Of a DNA stretch of 64,000 bases, positions 54,042-64,000 are shown piece after piece; position 1 is the stretch's first letter; the number at the start of each line of letters is the position of its first letter. The stretch comes from Gambelia wislizenii (lineage: Eukaryota; Chordata; Lepidosauria; Squamata; Crotaphytidae): positions 186,498,501 through 186,562,500 of the forward strand of contig JAUMIR010000004.1 of NCBI GenBank assembly GCA_030847615.1, read 5' to 3'. A program made the position numbers and the translations under genes. The notes beneath the pieces are model-generated. The model was not told where the DNA came from, ran no database searches, and saw only the letters and a list, made by a program, of their open reading frames with translations.

Positions 54042-57000
54042 ATGGTTAATAAATTAAAGATATCAACCTTAAATGTTCATGGCCTTGGCACGGTAATAAA
54101 ACAAAAAAGGATTGAAGCATTATTGAAGAAGGATCAAGCGGATATAATATTTTTGCAAGAGACACATCAAAAAAGGGAAGGAGTAAATGAATTGAAATTG
54201 AATTGGGTAAGAGTTTATGAAAAAGCATATGGAAATTCAAAAGCTAGAGGGGTACCTATATTAATAGCTAAAAATTTAATTTTGTCATTAAAAAGGTGAA
54301 AAAAGATGAAAATGGTAGATATATTATAATGCAAGGTGAAATGGGAGAAGATAAATATGTTCTAATGAATTTATATGCTCCAAATGAAAAACAAGAGGAA
54401 TTTTATGAGAAAGTATTTAAAGAAATGGGGAATATGCAAGAACAAAATATTGTTGTAGCAGGAGACTTTAACATGCAAGTGGAAAGAATAAAAGATAAAT
54501 CAAATTACTCATTAAGGGATAAATATGATAATATTACAAATTTAAATAAAATAATAAAAAGAAAGGGGTTGAAAGATGTGTGAAGATTGGTAAAGGGAGA
54601 TGAAAGAAAATATACATATTTTTCAATGGTACATAAGTTATTCAAGAATTGATTATATTTTTCTATCAAAAAATTTGATTGATAAAATCATAAATTCAGA
54701 GATAGGGTATATAAGAGTAACAGACCATGCCTTGGTCAATGTGGAGATTATAATGAAGAGAGATTATGAACAGGTGAAAGGGTGGAGGTTGAATAGAAAG
54801 ATTTTAAATTACAGAGAAATAGAAAAAATTGAGCATGAATGGCAAGAATTATGGGAATTAAATGATAAAGAAGTATCAAAAGGAATTTTGTGGGATACTA
54901 TGAAAGCTGTGACAAGGGGGATATACATAAAAGAAACCTTTAACTTAAAAAAAGGCAAGAAGAAAGAAAAGGGAAATTAGAAATGGAAGTAGAATTGTTG
55001 GAAAATAAATATATATTAGACAAGGAAAAACAAACTTATATTGAGTTACGAGCAAAGAGGGAGGAACTGGATAAAATGGAGGTAGATGAAGTACAGGAAA
55101 ATTTAATTTATTTAAGAAGTGAGTATTTTGAATTTAGTAATAAAAATTCAAAAATGTTGGCTAGATCCACACAGAAGAAGAAAATGGAAAATATGATAAA
55201 TGGGATTAGAGATAAAACAGGTAAAATGTGTAGAACGATGAAGAAAAAAACTAACAAATAGAAAAATATGTAGGGGAAAATTGGAAGATTAAAATAGCAG
55301 AGGAAGACAGGGATTTATTAGAAAAACCAATTACGAAAATGGAAGTTGAGGAAACAATAAATAATTTAAAAAGTGGGAAAGCTCCAGGAATGGATGGGTT
55401 AGGACCAGATTATTATAAAGTATTTAAAAAGAAGTTAATACCTAAATTATTAGAATTATATAACAATATAATAATGGGAGATAAAGTCCCTCCATCATGG
55501 CGACAATCATTGATAATATTGATACCAAAACCAGATAAGGATTTGATGGACCCGGGATCATATATCATTGATAAATCAAAATGCAAAGTTATTATCAGCA
55601 ATAATGGCAAAGAGAATGAATAGTTGTGTGTATAAATATATATTAAAGGATCAATGTGGATTTGTGAAAGGAAGACAAATGTCAAATTTGATAGGAAGGG
55701 TGTTAAATAAAATACATATAATCAGCAAAACAAAAGTAAAAGCAGGGATATTGGCATTAGATATATTTAAAGCATTTGACTGTGTGGAATGGCCAACATT
55801 AAAAATAATATTGAAAGAATTTGGAATGGGGAAGAGGTTTAGAGGATTGATAGATCAATTGTATTCCCATAACACAGCTATAGGGATGGTTAATGATGGA
55901 ATAACAAGAGAGATAAAAATAACGAGAGGAACAAGACAATCTTGCCCACTTTCTCCAATATTGTTTGCAATGGTAATAGAAATTCTAGCAAATGTGATAA
56001 AAAATGATAATAGTATAGAAGGAATTGGATTAGAAACAAAATATAAGATAAGCTTGTTTGCTGATGATACATTGCTAACAATTAAGGAATTGATTAACGG
56101 CATAGAAAAAATTAAACAACATTTAAAAGTATTCGGGGAGATGACAGACTTACAGGTTAATTGGAATAAATCAGATATGATGTTTAACTATACTAAGGAA
56201 GAAGAAAATATATTTGTAAAAGAGAAAAAATTAGAAGTAAGATTAAAAAGTAATATTAAGTATTTAGGAATAAATATTACAAAAGATTTAAAAGAATTCG
56301 AAGAGAAAAATATTATGATATTAAGGAAAGAAATGGAAAAGAAGTTGGAAGAATATAAAAATATTCAACTATCATGGTTTGGAAGAGTAGCGTTAGTTAA
56401 AATGAAAATATTACCTAAACTAAATGTTTTGTTTAGAATGTTACCAATAAAAATATCAGAAGCAGAAATGAAAAAATGGCAAAATATGTTGAATAAATAT
56501 TGTAATGGAGGGAAAAGCACAAGATTAAATAAATTATTTTGGAATATATCACAGAAGGAGGGAGGACTTGGTCTTCCCAAAATAAAAGGATATTATGAAG
56601 CTACTCAATTGAGATATGTTACAGAAGGAATTGTAGGAGAGGGGGATTTAGAATGGTTAGAGATAGAAACAGGGAGAATAGAAAAGAGAATATGGAGCAT
56701 ATTTTTTGATAATTTTACAAAAAAGGAAATTAAAGGAATTGAGAACTCATTTCTGCAAAATATATGGGAAATATGGTATAAATATAAGAGAGAATTTTTG
56801 CCTATTGATTCAATATTAACACCGGTTATAATGGGGAAAAAAATTCCCAAATAATTTGAAGGAAAAAATGGGAAAGGAATTAAAGAAAAGAGGACTAGAT
56901 AAAATAGAGGGATGGGTAGGATGGATGAATGAGAAAGGGAGTATAAGAGAGAAATTATGTGGAATGAAAATTTCATGGTTTAATTGCATACAGTTTGAAC

Positions 57001-57805
57001 AATGGATTAAAAATTGGGAAAAGAATAATAAAGAAACAAGGGAATTTACAAAATTTGAAAAATTGGTGAAAAAAGGTGAAAAGAGGGATGATAATGAAAG
57101 TTTGAAAGGTATTACAAGTGAATTATATAAAATATTGATAAAAAATAAGGAAAAAAGACAAAGGGTAATATTTGAGGAGAATATGGGAGGAAGATTTGAA
57201 ACAAAAAATTGGAGATCATGAATGGGATAAGATATGGAAACAAAGACATCTAAAATATATGTCAATACGGATAAAAGAAAATTATTACAAAACAATATGG
57301 AGATGGTATTTGACACCAGCAAGATTGCATAATATAGATAAGAATAACTCTAAATATTGTTGGAGAGGTTGTCAAGAAATAGGTACATATATGCATATGT
57401 GGTGGAACTGTAAATTTGTACAGCAGTTTTGGGAAATGATTTCCATAGAAATAGAGAATATTCTGAATAGAAATATAGAAAGGAAACCGAGTATAGCATT
57501 GATGTCAATTTATAATGGAGAGAAAGGGAAACAAGCAGAAAAGGATTTAATAACAAATTTATTAACGGCAGCAAGATTAATTATAGCAAGACATTGGAAA
57601 ATGCAAATAAATGTACAAGTGGAGGAGTGGTATAAAGATAAATGATAAATTAACATGTAGAATTAAAGGAAGAAGAGGAAGTTGGAAAGAAAGTGACTTT
57701 GATAAAATTTGGAAAGTATTTGTTAAAAAAAGTATTACAGACAAAAGATGGGAGGTTACCTCCACGAGAAGAAATGAGATTCTGGAAAGATTAGGTAAGG
57801 GATAA
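54042..57805 (+). pseudogene. L1 ORF2 (endonuclease-reverse transcriptase), broken
   Basis: Endonuclease: KISTLNVHGLG (54051), DIIFLQETHQ (54138), NLYAPNEKQ (54368), VVAGDFNMQ (54454) and RIDYIFLSK (54648). RT: LKSGKAPGMDGLGPDYYK (55366), ILIPKPDKD (55520), DQCGFVKGRQMSNLI (55650), ILALDIFKAFDCVEW (55748), GTRQSCPLSPILFA (55928) and the catalytic FADDTLL (56056). Zinc-knuckle-like C-terminus: WRGCQEIGTYMHMWWNCKF (57360). Frame changes occur near 54297, 54640, 55262, 55570, 56855, 57190 and 57640, and a TGA replaces a Trp-like codon at 54581. A 17-bp deletion near 57635, compared with the copy at 58013, truncates the last frame. The longest intact frame (55568-56854, 428 aa) covers most of the RT core. 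Confidence 0.92.
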
Positions 57806-58012
57806 TGGCTCCGGTGAAGGGGAGCACTGAGGTGGGGGGGGGTAGGGGAATTAATATTTTTGAATAGAATTATAGTAAAGAATCTATGTTAACGTTTGAA
57901 ATTAGTTAATAGAAAAATTGCAATGTTTATAGTAATTTTATGTTATACTAAGTATTGATTATATAATATAATGTATGATTATAAAATTAATAAAAATATA
58001 TTTTTTAAAAAA

Positions 58013-58690
58013 GTAAGAAATAGGTACATATATGCATATGTGGTGGAATTGTAAATTTGTACAGCAGTTTTGGGAAATGGTTTTTTATAGAAATAGTGAA
58101 TATTCTGAATAGAAATATAGAAAGGAAACCAAGCATAGCACTGATGTCAATTTATAATGGAGAGAATGGGAACCAAGCAGAAAAGGATTTAATAACAAAT
58201 TTATTAACGGCAGCAAGATTAATTATAGCAAGACATTGGAAAATGCAAATAAATGTACAAGTGGAGGAGTGGTATAGAGAAGTTTGGAAAATGGCAATAA
58301 ATGATAAATTAACATGTAGAATTAAAGGAAGAAGAGGAAGTTGGAAAGAAAGTGACTTTGATGAAAATTTGGAAAGTATTTGTTAAAAAAGTATTACAGA
58401 CAAAAGATGAGAGGTTACCTCCATGAGAAGAAATCAGATTCTGGAAAGATTAGGTAAAGGATAATGGCTCCGGTAAAGGGGAGCACTGAGGTGGCGGGGG
58501 GGTAGTGGAAGTAATACTCATGAAAAGAATCATAGTAAAGAATTTATGTTAACTTTTGAAATTAGTTAATAGAAAAATTGTGATGTTTATGGTAATTTTA
58601 TGTGTTATACTAAATAAGTATTGATTGGATATTATAATGTATGATTATAAAATTAATAAAAATATATTTTAAAAAGAGCAAAAAAAAAAT
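58013..58690 (+). mobile_element. Second L1 3' end, abutting the first
   Basis: It begins TAAGAAATAGGTACATATATGC, matching 57374 onward of the preceding L1, and repeats its C-terminal frame and 3' UTR almost base for base to a similar end (TTAATAAAAATATATTTTAAAA). It keeps the segment EEWYREVWKMAINDK where the first copy has a 17-bp deletion. It is either a second truncated insertion into the first copy's A tail or a tandem duplication. Confidence 0.88.
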
Positions 58691-60184
58691 ATGGGATTGT
58701 AAGTCTAGCATATGATCTCATAACTATTGAACAGGATGCCAGCCATTAAAGAATAAATACGCTGAAGAAACAAAAGTTTCTGTGGAGATTATCCCACAAT
58801 CACCAATCCTGCCCCTGCTCCAGCCCAAAACCCCGCACTGCACTTACCTTCTCTCCTGTTGTTCAGGCACCCCAGGAGTGAAAAGAGCTCTAACGGAGCT
58901 CTGTTCACTTCCTGGAGTGAAATCCCACCCATTCTCACGAGAAGACACGAGCACGGGAAATTCAAAAATTAAAAATACACACAAAAAAGTGACACCAAGC
59001 CCCTAAACACACTAAAAGCATTACAAGTAACCTGGGGAGGGTACAAAAAAGAGGGCCGCTTACCTGGATGTCCTGGTCTCACCTGGAAGTGTTCTGGCAG
59101 GACCTCCCATTGACACTGGAATCTCACCAGGAAAATGGGGCACATTGTTGCACACAGGCAAATCCAGAACAGAACACCCTGGGAAATCAATTGCTGGCTT
59201 CTCCCTGACAATAAAAAAGAATGCCTCTGTAACAGCATCAGAATGCTTGGAAGACAATGGGGGACGATGACGTCTGATAAGGAAGCCCTTTTGTGATCTC
59301 ATGGCATCGTCATAACACCATTTTTGATGCATCTGATAATCTCCTGTATTAACAGGAAAGCTCAAGTGTAATATTGACCTTTTCATTCCCTCTTACAATC
59401 ACATGACAGAAAAACACAACCACAGAAAAATGAACTAGCATGTACTTAATTCACACTTTCATTGATTAAATATGTGCTCAATAGTTAAAACTGAGTCGTG
59501 TGGATTAATCAAATAGTGGTATATTCCTATACACTTTTATCCAGGCGAAGACATATTGAACTCAGAGGTACCTAATCCCAAGGTAATAAACTGACAGCTA
59601 CAATGGTTAAAACAATCAAGGCTTGCTCCTCTATTTCATACCCCAATTTCCTTTTAGAACATGTTTTTGACAGTCTTTTCATGCCAAGAAGAATTTTTAT
59701 TTTTATTTTTAATACTGCTCTTAATTTGAATATGGTTTTAAAGCATATTTAGTCTTAGTAAATGGCTTGGGTTCACTGATAAATGTTTTGCCATTTCCTT
59801 GTGCCACCTCTCTTGTTAATCTGGCTAGTCCATTAACTGTGAACATCTAATGTAAACCTTGACTGCGAAAGAGCAGAAAATCTTGGGCTAACTCCAAATA
59901 TGAGTGAGTGAAAGGAACGTCACTGTGAGTGCTGTTTTGCATTGCTTGTGTTTGTGAAAGAGTCCATACAATGCTATAATAGGTAGGCTCTACAGCAGTT
60001 CTCATGTTTTCACTTGCAAAATAAGTTCTCCAAGCAGAAAAACAACATTGGATTTAGTTCTATGCTTCTCATGCAATGCTATTGAGCAACCTTCTCCAAC
60101 CTGTCGCCCTCACTCCCGGCCAGCGAAGTTATACTGGGAACAGTAAACCAAAACTCTGGAAGGCACTTGGTCAGGAAGGTTGCT
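58691..60184. other. Intergenic sequence, nothing recognised
   Basis: The 58780-59390 part is somewhat GC-richer, with short ORFs on both strands. None has a recognisable domain. No clear repeat termini. Confidence 0.4.
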
Positions 60185-60187
60185 CTA

Positions 60188-60518
60188 GGAGATTTTCAGA
60201 CAGGCAAAAATCGCTCTTTGCCGCGCGAGCAGCCTCCCGAAACTGCTGCGCGGCAAGGGTCTTCTTCGGATGACGCTGTGCCTCTGGCGAAACCGTCCGT
60301 GTCACTTCCGTGAAGCTTGGGACGGCTCCGCGTCATATTTCAATCACGGGCAGCCTCCGTGCTTGAAATATGACGCGGAGCCGTCCCAAGCTTCACGGAA
60401 GTGACACGGACGGTTTCGCCAGAGGCACAGCGTCGTCCGAAGAAGACCCTTGCCGCGCAGCAGTTTCGGGAGGCTGCTCGCGCGGCAAAGAGCGATTTTT
60501 GCCTGTCTGAAAATCTCC
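60188..60518. mobile_element. Foldback MITE B, 331 bp, 3-bp TSD CTA
   Basis: A nearly perfect palindrome. The left half starts GGAGATTTTCAGACAGGCAA and the right half is its complement; the centre (60345-60363, TCACGGGCAGCCTCCGTGC) is the loop. The arms are GC- and CpG-rich (GGACGGCTCCGCGTCATATTT and complement). CTA flanks both sides (60185-60187, 60519-60521). Very few arm mismatches suggest youth or gene conversion. The two plus/minus ORFs across it are mirror images and not genes. Confidence 0.92.
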
Positions 60519-60532
60519 CTAGTCTAGTGCAA

Positions 60533-60668
60533 GGATAGGGAACCTTTAGTCTTCTAGATTTTTGGACTACAGTTTCCATAATTTCACACCACTGGCCATG
60601 CTAGCAATGACTTGTGGGAGCTGAAGTCCAAAACATTTAAAAGACCCTAGGTTCCCCACCCCTGCTCC
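60533..60668. mobile_element. hAT/Charlie-like MITE with 8-9 bp imperfect TSD
   Basis: The left end AGGATAGGGAACCTTTAGTC and the right end (complement CAGGGGTGGGGAACCTAGG) with the internal inverted GGACTACAGTTTCC / GAAGTCCAAAAC are a typical small hAT repeat of sauropsids. TCTAGTGCA at left (about 60523-60531) and TCCAGTGCA at right (60667-60675) fit a duplication with one mismatch. Confidence 0.75.
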
Positions 60669-60669
60669 A

Positions 60670-61285
60670 GTGCATGATGTAAGAATTTCTGTGTGTGGAA
60701 GAGCACCTCCACATGCAGAAAGTCACCTTTGAATTAAACTCATTAAATGATATTGAGGTGGTAAGTGGAGTTCTATAGCCAGATGTTTTTGCTATTTACT
60801 GTATGTAAGCCACAGTACATGGATGGGAGGAAGCTCTGGCAGATGCGACTGCTTCACAGAAGTTGAAATGAAAAGTGTTATTAATCACTCGACACAGGCA
60901 GCGCCCACAGGCTGCATAAAATGAAGTGTTTTTTCCACATACTATTTTAATATCCTTGCCACTTCTGAATTGCTCATGCTGTTCAACTGTTAGCGTAAAA
61001 GGCAAGATTTCACGAAGACCTTTTCGCATATTGCTTCTTTCATAAATGAAATGCAGTTCTGGTTTTGATGAGAATTAGCATTAGTAAGAAAATTCTCATT
61101 GTAAAAGAAGATTCAAGGTGCATCTGTACATGGAAGAGAATGAAGTGGGAGCAGGGAGGTGGAGTCTGAAAGTGACAGAATGAGCAGGTAGGGGAATAAT
61201 GAATGCAACAAAGAGCAACCTTTCTCTTGATGGGGCTACTTGCAGGGAAAGTTTTCTTTTTAACATGTGGAAGAACTCCAGAGTG
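60670..61285. other. Intergenic sequence, nothing recognised
   Basis: No gene or clear repeat. Confidence 0.4.
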
Positions 61286-61416
61286 TACCAACTGGCAGCT
61301 TCAGTGTCAAAAATTCTAGACCAGGTCATTAAACAGACAGTCTGTAAGCACTTAGAAATGAATGCTGTGATCACTAAAAGTCAGCATGGGTTTTTGAAAA
61401 ACAAGTCATGCCAGAC

Positions 61417-61420
<4 letters not shown>

Positions 61421-61461
<41 letters not shown>

Positions 61462-61474
61462 CTTTTTTTTTTTT
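61421..61474 (+). repeat. (CT)n and poly-T run within CR1
   Basis: CT dinucleotides (61421-61458) followed by T-rich sequence to 61474. They replace a short TCT/TTT-rich codon stretch present in other CR1 copies (complement at 12455-12475). Confidence 0.9.
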
Positions 61475-62009
61475 TTATAGAATTACCAACTTGATAGATG
61501 AAGGGAATGCTGTGGATGTGGTGTATCTTGATTTCAGTAAGGCTTTTGACAAGGTCCCCCATGATATTCTTGCAAAAAAGCTAGTAACCTGTGGGCTAGA
61601 CAATGCAACTGTTAGGTGGATTTGTAATTGGTTGACTGACCATACCTAAAGGGTGGTCATCAATGGCTCTTCTTCATCCTGGAGAGAAGTGACTAGTGGG
61701 GTGTCTCATGATTCTGTCCTGGGCCCACTGCTATTCAACATCTTTATCAATGACTTGGATGAGGGAATAGAGGGCATGCTTATCAAGTTTGTAGATGACA
61801 CCAAATTAGGAGTTGGGAAGCTAATACCCCAGAGGACAGGATCAGAATCCAAAATGACCTCAACAGATTAGAAAGCTGGGCCAAAAATAAATTTCAACAG
61901 GGAGAAATGTAGGATACTACACTTGGGCAGTAAAAATGAAATGCACAGATATAGGACGAGTGACAACTGGCTTGATGGAAGTACATGAGAGAGGGATTTA
62001 AGAGTCTTA

Positions 62010-62310
62010 GGAGATTTTCACATGGGGAAAATATCTCCCAGAGAAGCGCCGCAGTTTGCATGCCCACTTCCCTCTCCCGATATGCCGTTGTCCTCGCGCT
62101 GTTTTTTTTTTCTTCCTTCTTCCATAATATTTTACTAACGGGAGTTCGCCGTTAATAAAATATTATGGAAGAGGGAAGAAAAAACACAGCATGAGGACAA
62201 CGGCATATCGGGAGAGGGAAGTGGGTGTGCGAACCGCGGCGCTGCTTCTGGGACAGAAATATTTCTGTCCCAATTTCTCCAGGGGATAATTTCCCTGTGT
62301 GAGAATCTCC
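62010..62310. mobile_element. Foldback MITE C, 301 bp, 3-bp TSD TTA
   Basis: The left end GGAGATTTTCACATGGGG and the right end (complement GGAGATTCTCACACAGGG) are inverted repeats. The arms (CGATATGCCGTTGTCCTCGCG and complement) pair toward a centre near 62138-62153 (AACGGGAGTTCGCCGTT). It sits in CR1 with TTA on both sides (62007-62009, 62311-62313). Removing the element and one TTA restores GAGTCTTAGTGGACC, the CR1 sequence found at 11915-11930 on the minus strand. Confidence 0.93.
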
Positions 62311-62895
62311 TTAGTGGACCACAAGCTGAAGATGAGTCAGCAGTGTGATGCAGCAGCTAAAAAACATAAAGCCAATGTGATTCTAGGCTGCATTAATAGG
62401 AGTATAGTATCTAAATCAAGGGAAGTAATAGTGCCATTCTATTCTGCTTTGGTCAGGCCTTGCCTGGAATTCTGTGTAAAGTTCTGGGCATCACAATTCA
62501 AGAAGGATATTGAGAAGCTGGAATGTGTCCAGAGGAGGGTGACCAGGATGGTAGGAGGTCTGGAAGCCATGCACTATGTGGAGTGGTTTAGGGAGCTGGG
62601 CATATTTAGTCTGGAGAAGAGAAGGTTGAGAGGTGAAATGATAGCCATGTTTAAATATTTGAAGGGTTGTCCTACTGAGGATGGAGCAATCTTGTTTTTT
62701 GCTGCTCCAGAGACTAGGACACGGAGCAATGGGTTCAAATTACAGGAAAAGAGATTCCACCTAAACATCAGGAAGAATTTCCTGACAATAAGAGCTGTTC
62801 AGAAATGGAATACATTGCCTCATAGTGTGGTGGAGTCTCCTTCTTTGGAGATTTTTAAACAGAGGCTGGATGGCCATCTATCAGGAATGATTTGA
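62299..62895 (+). pseudogene. CR1 ORF2 C-terminus, longest frame
   Basis: A 198-codon frame that starts inside the MITE end and continues in CR1: [73 protein letters not shown]. It is the usual CR1 C-terminal domain. The first residues come from the MITE terminus, so the start is not biological. Confidence 0.85.
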
Positions 62896-62969
62896 TTGTG
62901 TATTCCTGTATGTCAGGGGGATGGACTGGATGGACCTTGTGGTCTCTTCCAACTCTATGATTCTATGAA

Positions 62970-63520
62970 AGAGAAAGTGAATCTGCACTGGATTTTAGGA
63001 AACATGCTTTTAAATGACCTATCCAAGAGACTGAGCCTATTCAGAGGTAATAGATTTCAGAACCTCAGATAGCTCCTTTAAAGTTTGGACTAAAACCCAA
63101 AGTAGATTCACCACCCAACTTACATGGGAGCCACCAGCTTCCACATCAGTGATTCCAGAATGCCACATCACTGATGCCTGAAGTGATACAGTCTATCATA
63201 TGCCGTAGGGCTCCTCAACCTTGTTCCATTACATGTAGTCAGGTGGGGGGGACCTTCGAGATAACCTTTTTTACAAAAGGGAGAAAATGTGTGGATTCGC
63301 CACAGGTCACAGGTGGGGGGAAAGTGTTGCAGTGAGGGAAGGGACATAGCTCCATGTTAGAATACAAACTTCTATGCAAAATTCCAACTTCAGTCCCTAG
63401 TATCTCTAGTTAAAAGAAAAGCAAGTAGCAGTACACAGAGCACTGGTTCTGTCTGAGACCACAAAGAGCTGCTCTTACTCAGAACAGACCCAATACAAAG
63501 TATTGGTTTCAACACATCAT
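62970..63520. other. Intergenic sequence, nothing recognised
   Basis: No gene or clear repeat; short G runs near 63245 and 63315. Confidence 0.4.
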
Positions 63521-63529
63521 GCTCTAAAG

Positions 63530-63982
63530 CAGAGGTGGGCAAAATGTAGCCCATGAGGTGTATGCAGCTCCTAAGGCTGTTTTGTGCCTCCCAGGTGTCA
63601 ACATTCAAATAAATAAATAAGCCTCGAGATGCCTCAGATGGCCTCTAGGAAGTATGGGGCATTTTGATGTGTTTTGGGCCCCTGGGGTATTTTTAGGCTC
63701 ATGAAAGGCCTTTATAAAATCAGGAAGTTAGTGGTGGTGTGCCTTCAAGTCTTTTCTGACTCATGGTAACCCTAAGGTGAACCTATCATGGGGTTTTCTT
63801 GGCAAGATTGGTTCAAAGGGGTTTTTCCTTTGCCTTCCTTTGAGGCTGAATGGGTTTTCATGGCTGAGCAGGGATTTGAACCCTGGTCTCCAGAGTCTAA
63901 TGCTCAAACCGCTACTCCACACTGGCTCTCCAATCTTGGAGACTGATACGGTCTCCTACTCTCTGCCATTCACCCACCCCTG
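63530..63982. mobile_element. hAT/Charlie-like element carrying a nested SINE
   Basis: The left end CAGAGGTGGGCAAAATG and the right end (complement CAGGGGTGGGTGAATGG) are inverted termini. CTCTAAAG (63522-63529) and CTTTAAAG (63983-63990) are an 8-bp duplication with one mismatch. A SINE inside separates the two halves. Confidence 0.78.
63728..63932 (-). mobile_element. tRNA/CORE-like SINE nested in hAT element
   Basis: Plus strand GTGGTGTGCCTTCAAGTC, TAACCCTAAGGTGAACCTATC, GGGGTTTTCTTGGCAAGATTGG, GGGATTTGAACCCTGGTCTCC and ACACTGGCTCTCC. Minus-strand SINE of the 455-661 family, lacking the CCCAAGGTCACCCA core segment. Confidence 0.88.
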
Positions 63983-64000
63983 CTTTAAAGGGCTTGGAAT

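Larger units (their letters stand above)
52250..57990 (+). mobile_element. L1 LINE, ~5.7 kb, decayed but nearly complete
   Basis: The order is a ~350 bp 5' region, ORF1 (52596-53655), an inter-ORF spacer (53656-54041), ORF2 (54042 to about 57805) and an AT-rich 3' UTR ending TTAATAAAAATATATTTTTT with a short A tail. It contains all L1 domains, but each ORF carries several frame changes. Base composition is strongly A-rich on the sense strand, as is usual for L1. A second L1 3' end follows immediately. Confidence 0.92.
61290..62965 (+). mobile_element. CR1 LINE 3' half, interrupted by foldback MITE C
   Basis: Collinear plus-strand CR1 with pieces 61290-62009 and 62311-62965. The RT starts near KILDQVIKQTVCKHL (61308), runs through DVVYLDFSKAFDKVPHDIL (61516), and [18 protein letters not shown] (61706), with the catalytic Asp pair region degraded to FVDDTKLG (61790). 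The C-terminus is VIVPFYSALVRPCLEF (62425) to HLSGMI (62880). It ends GTGGTCTCTTCCAACTCTATG and ATTCTATG at 62965. A (CT)n tract at 61421-61458 lies within the coding region. Inactive. Confidence 0.93.

Noticed and set aside
52596..58386. A cluster of host genes
   Set aside because: All frames are consecutive pieces of L1 ORF1 and ORF2 in the right order, with RRM, endonuclease, RT and Cys motifs.
1..64000. CRISPR arrays, tRNA genes, operons or phage genes
   Set aside because: The tandem repeats are microsatellites or minisatellites without CRISPR spacing, the tRNA-like heads belong to SINEs, and the gene structure (intron donor, CpG island, LINEs) is that of a vertebrate.

Overview
The window is vertebrate nuclear DNA, most likely from a squamate reptile (probably an iguanian-type lizard). 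Evidence: sauropsid CR1 3' ends, low-copy L1 and L2 LINEs side by side, tRNA-headed SINEs, and SINEs whose heads are 5S rRNA sequence (the 5S-Sauria type). There is no operon-like or prokaryotic gene organisation. Almost all open reading frames are fragments of retrotransposon proteins or chance ORFs.

One host gene is recognised with confidence. The first coding exon of adenylate cyclase type 2 (ADCY2) lies on the minus strand at 30270-30542. It ends in a canonical GTAAGT donor and sits in a CpG-rich island (about 30050-30960). Positions 1-30269 are therefore interpreted as the 5' part of ADCY2 intron 1, and 30543-64000 as promoter, 5' UTR and upstream intergenic DNA. A ~900 bp pyrimidine-rich minisatellite (30965-31860) lies directly upstream of the promoter island. 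The only other host-gene sequence is a 5' fragment of a processed RPL22 copy (about 49614-49775, minus).

Layout of 1-30269 (intron 1): SINEs, RTE-like LINE (785-1955), palindromic MITE (2274-2495), interrupted SINE (4205-4830), CR1 (5086-5640), two L1 3' parts (6420-8105, 9400-10650), a ~3.2 kb CR1 (11252-14430, minus), L2 pieces, further CR1 ends, a repeat-poor stretch (18566-21121), a 5S-SINE split by two TA-flanked DNA transposons (22412-24175), Penelope-like palindromes (25649-25798, 29851-30023) and a hAT-type MITE (29060-29426). Layout of 31000-64000: minisatellite, RTE-like LINE copies with clear target-site duplications (33016-33550, 39575-39881, 40547-41071), a foldback MITE (41697-42026), a hAT MITE (42436-42803), a long L2 (43080-47050) interrupted by a twin-primed RTE-like LINE, Tigger-like MITEs, a 5.7 kb decayed L1 (52250-57990) followed by a second L1 3' end, two further foldback MITEs (60188-60518; 62010-62310, the latter inside a CR1), and a hAT element carrying a SINE at the window edge.

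The most interesting signals are structural: three ~300-330 bp foldback MITEs with shared GGA..TTTTCA termini and 3-bp duplications; twin-primed RTE-like insertions with (GA)n tails; nested insertions whose empty sites can be reconstructed exactly; palindromes with a hammerhead-like core near ADCY2 exon 1; and a G-rich (on the ADCY2 sense strand) minisatellite next to the promoter. Element family names are from memory of the families and no database search was run.
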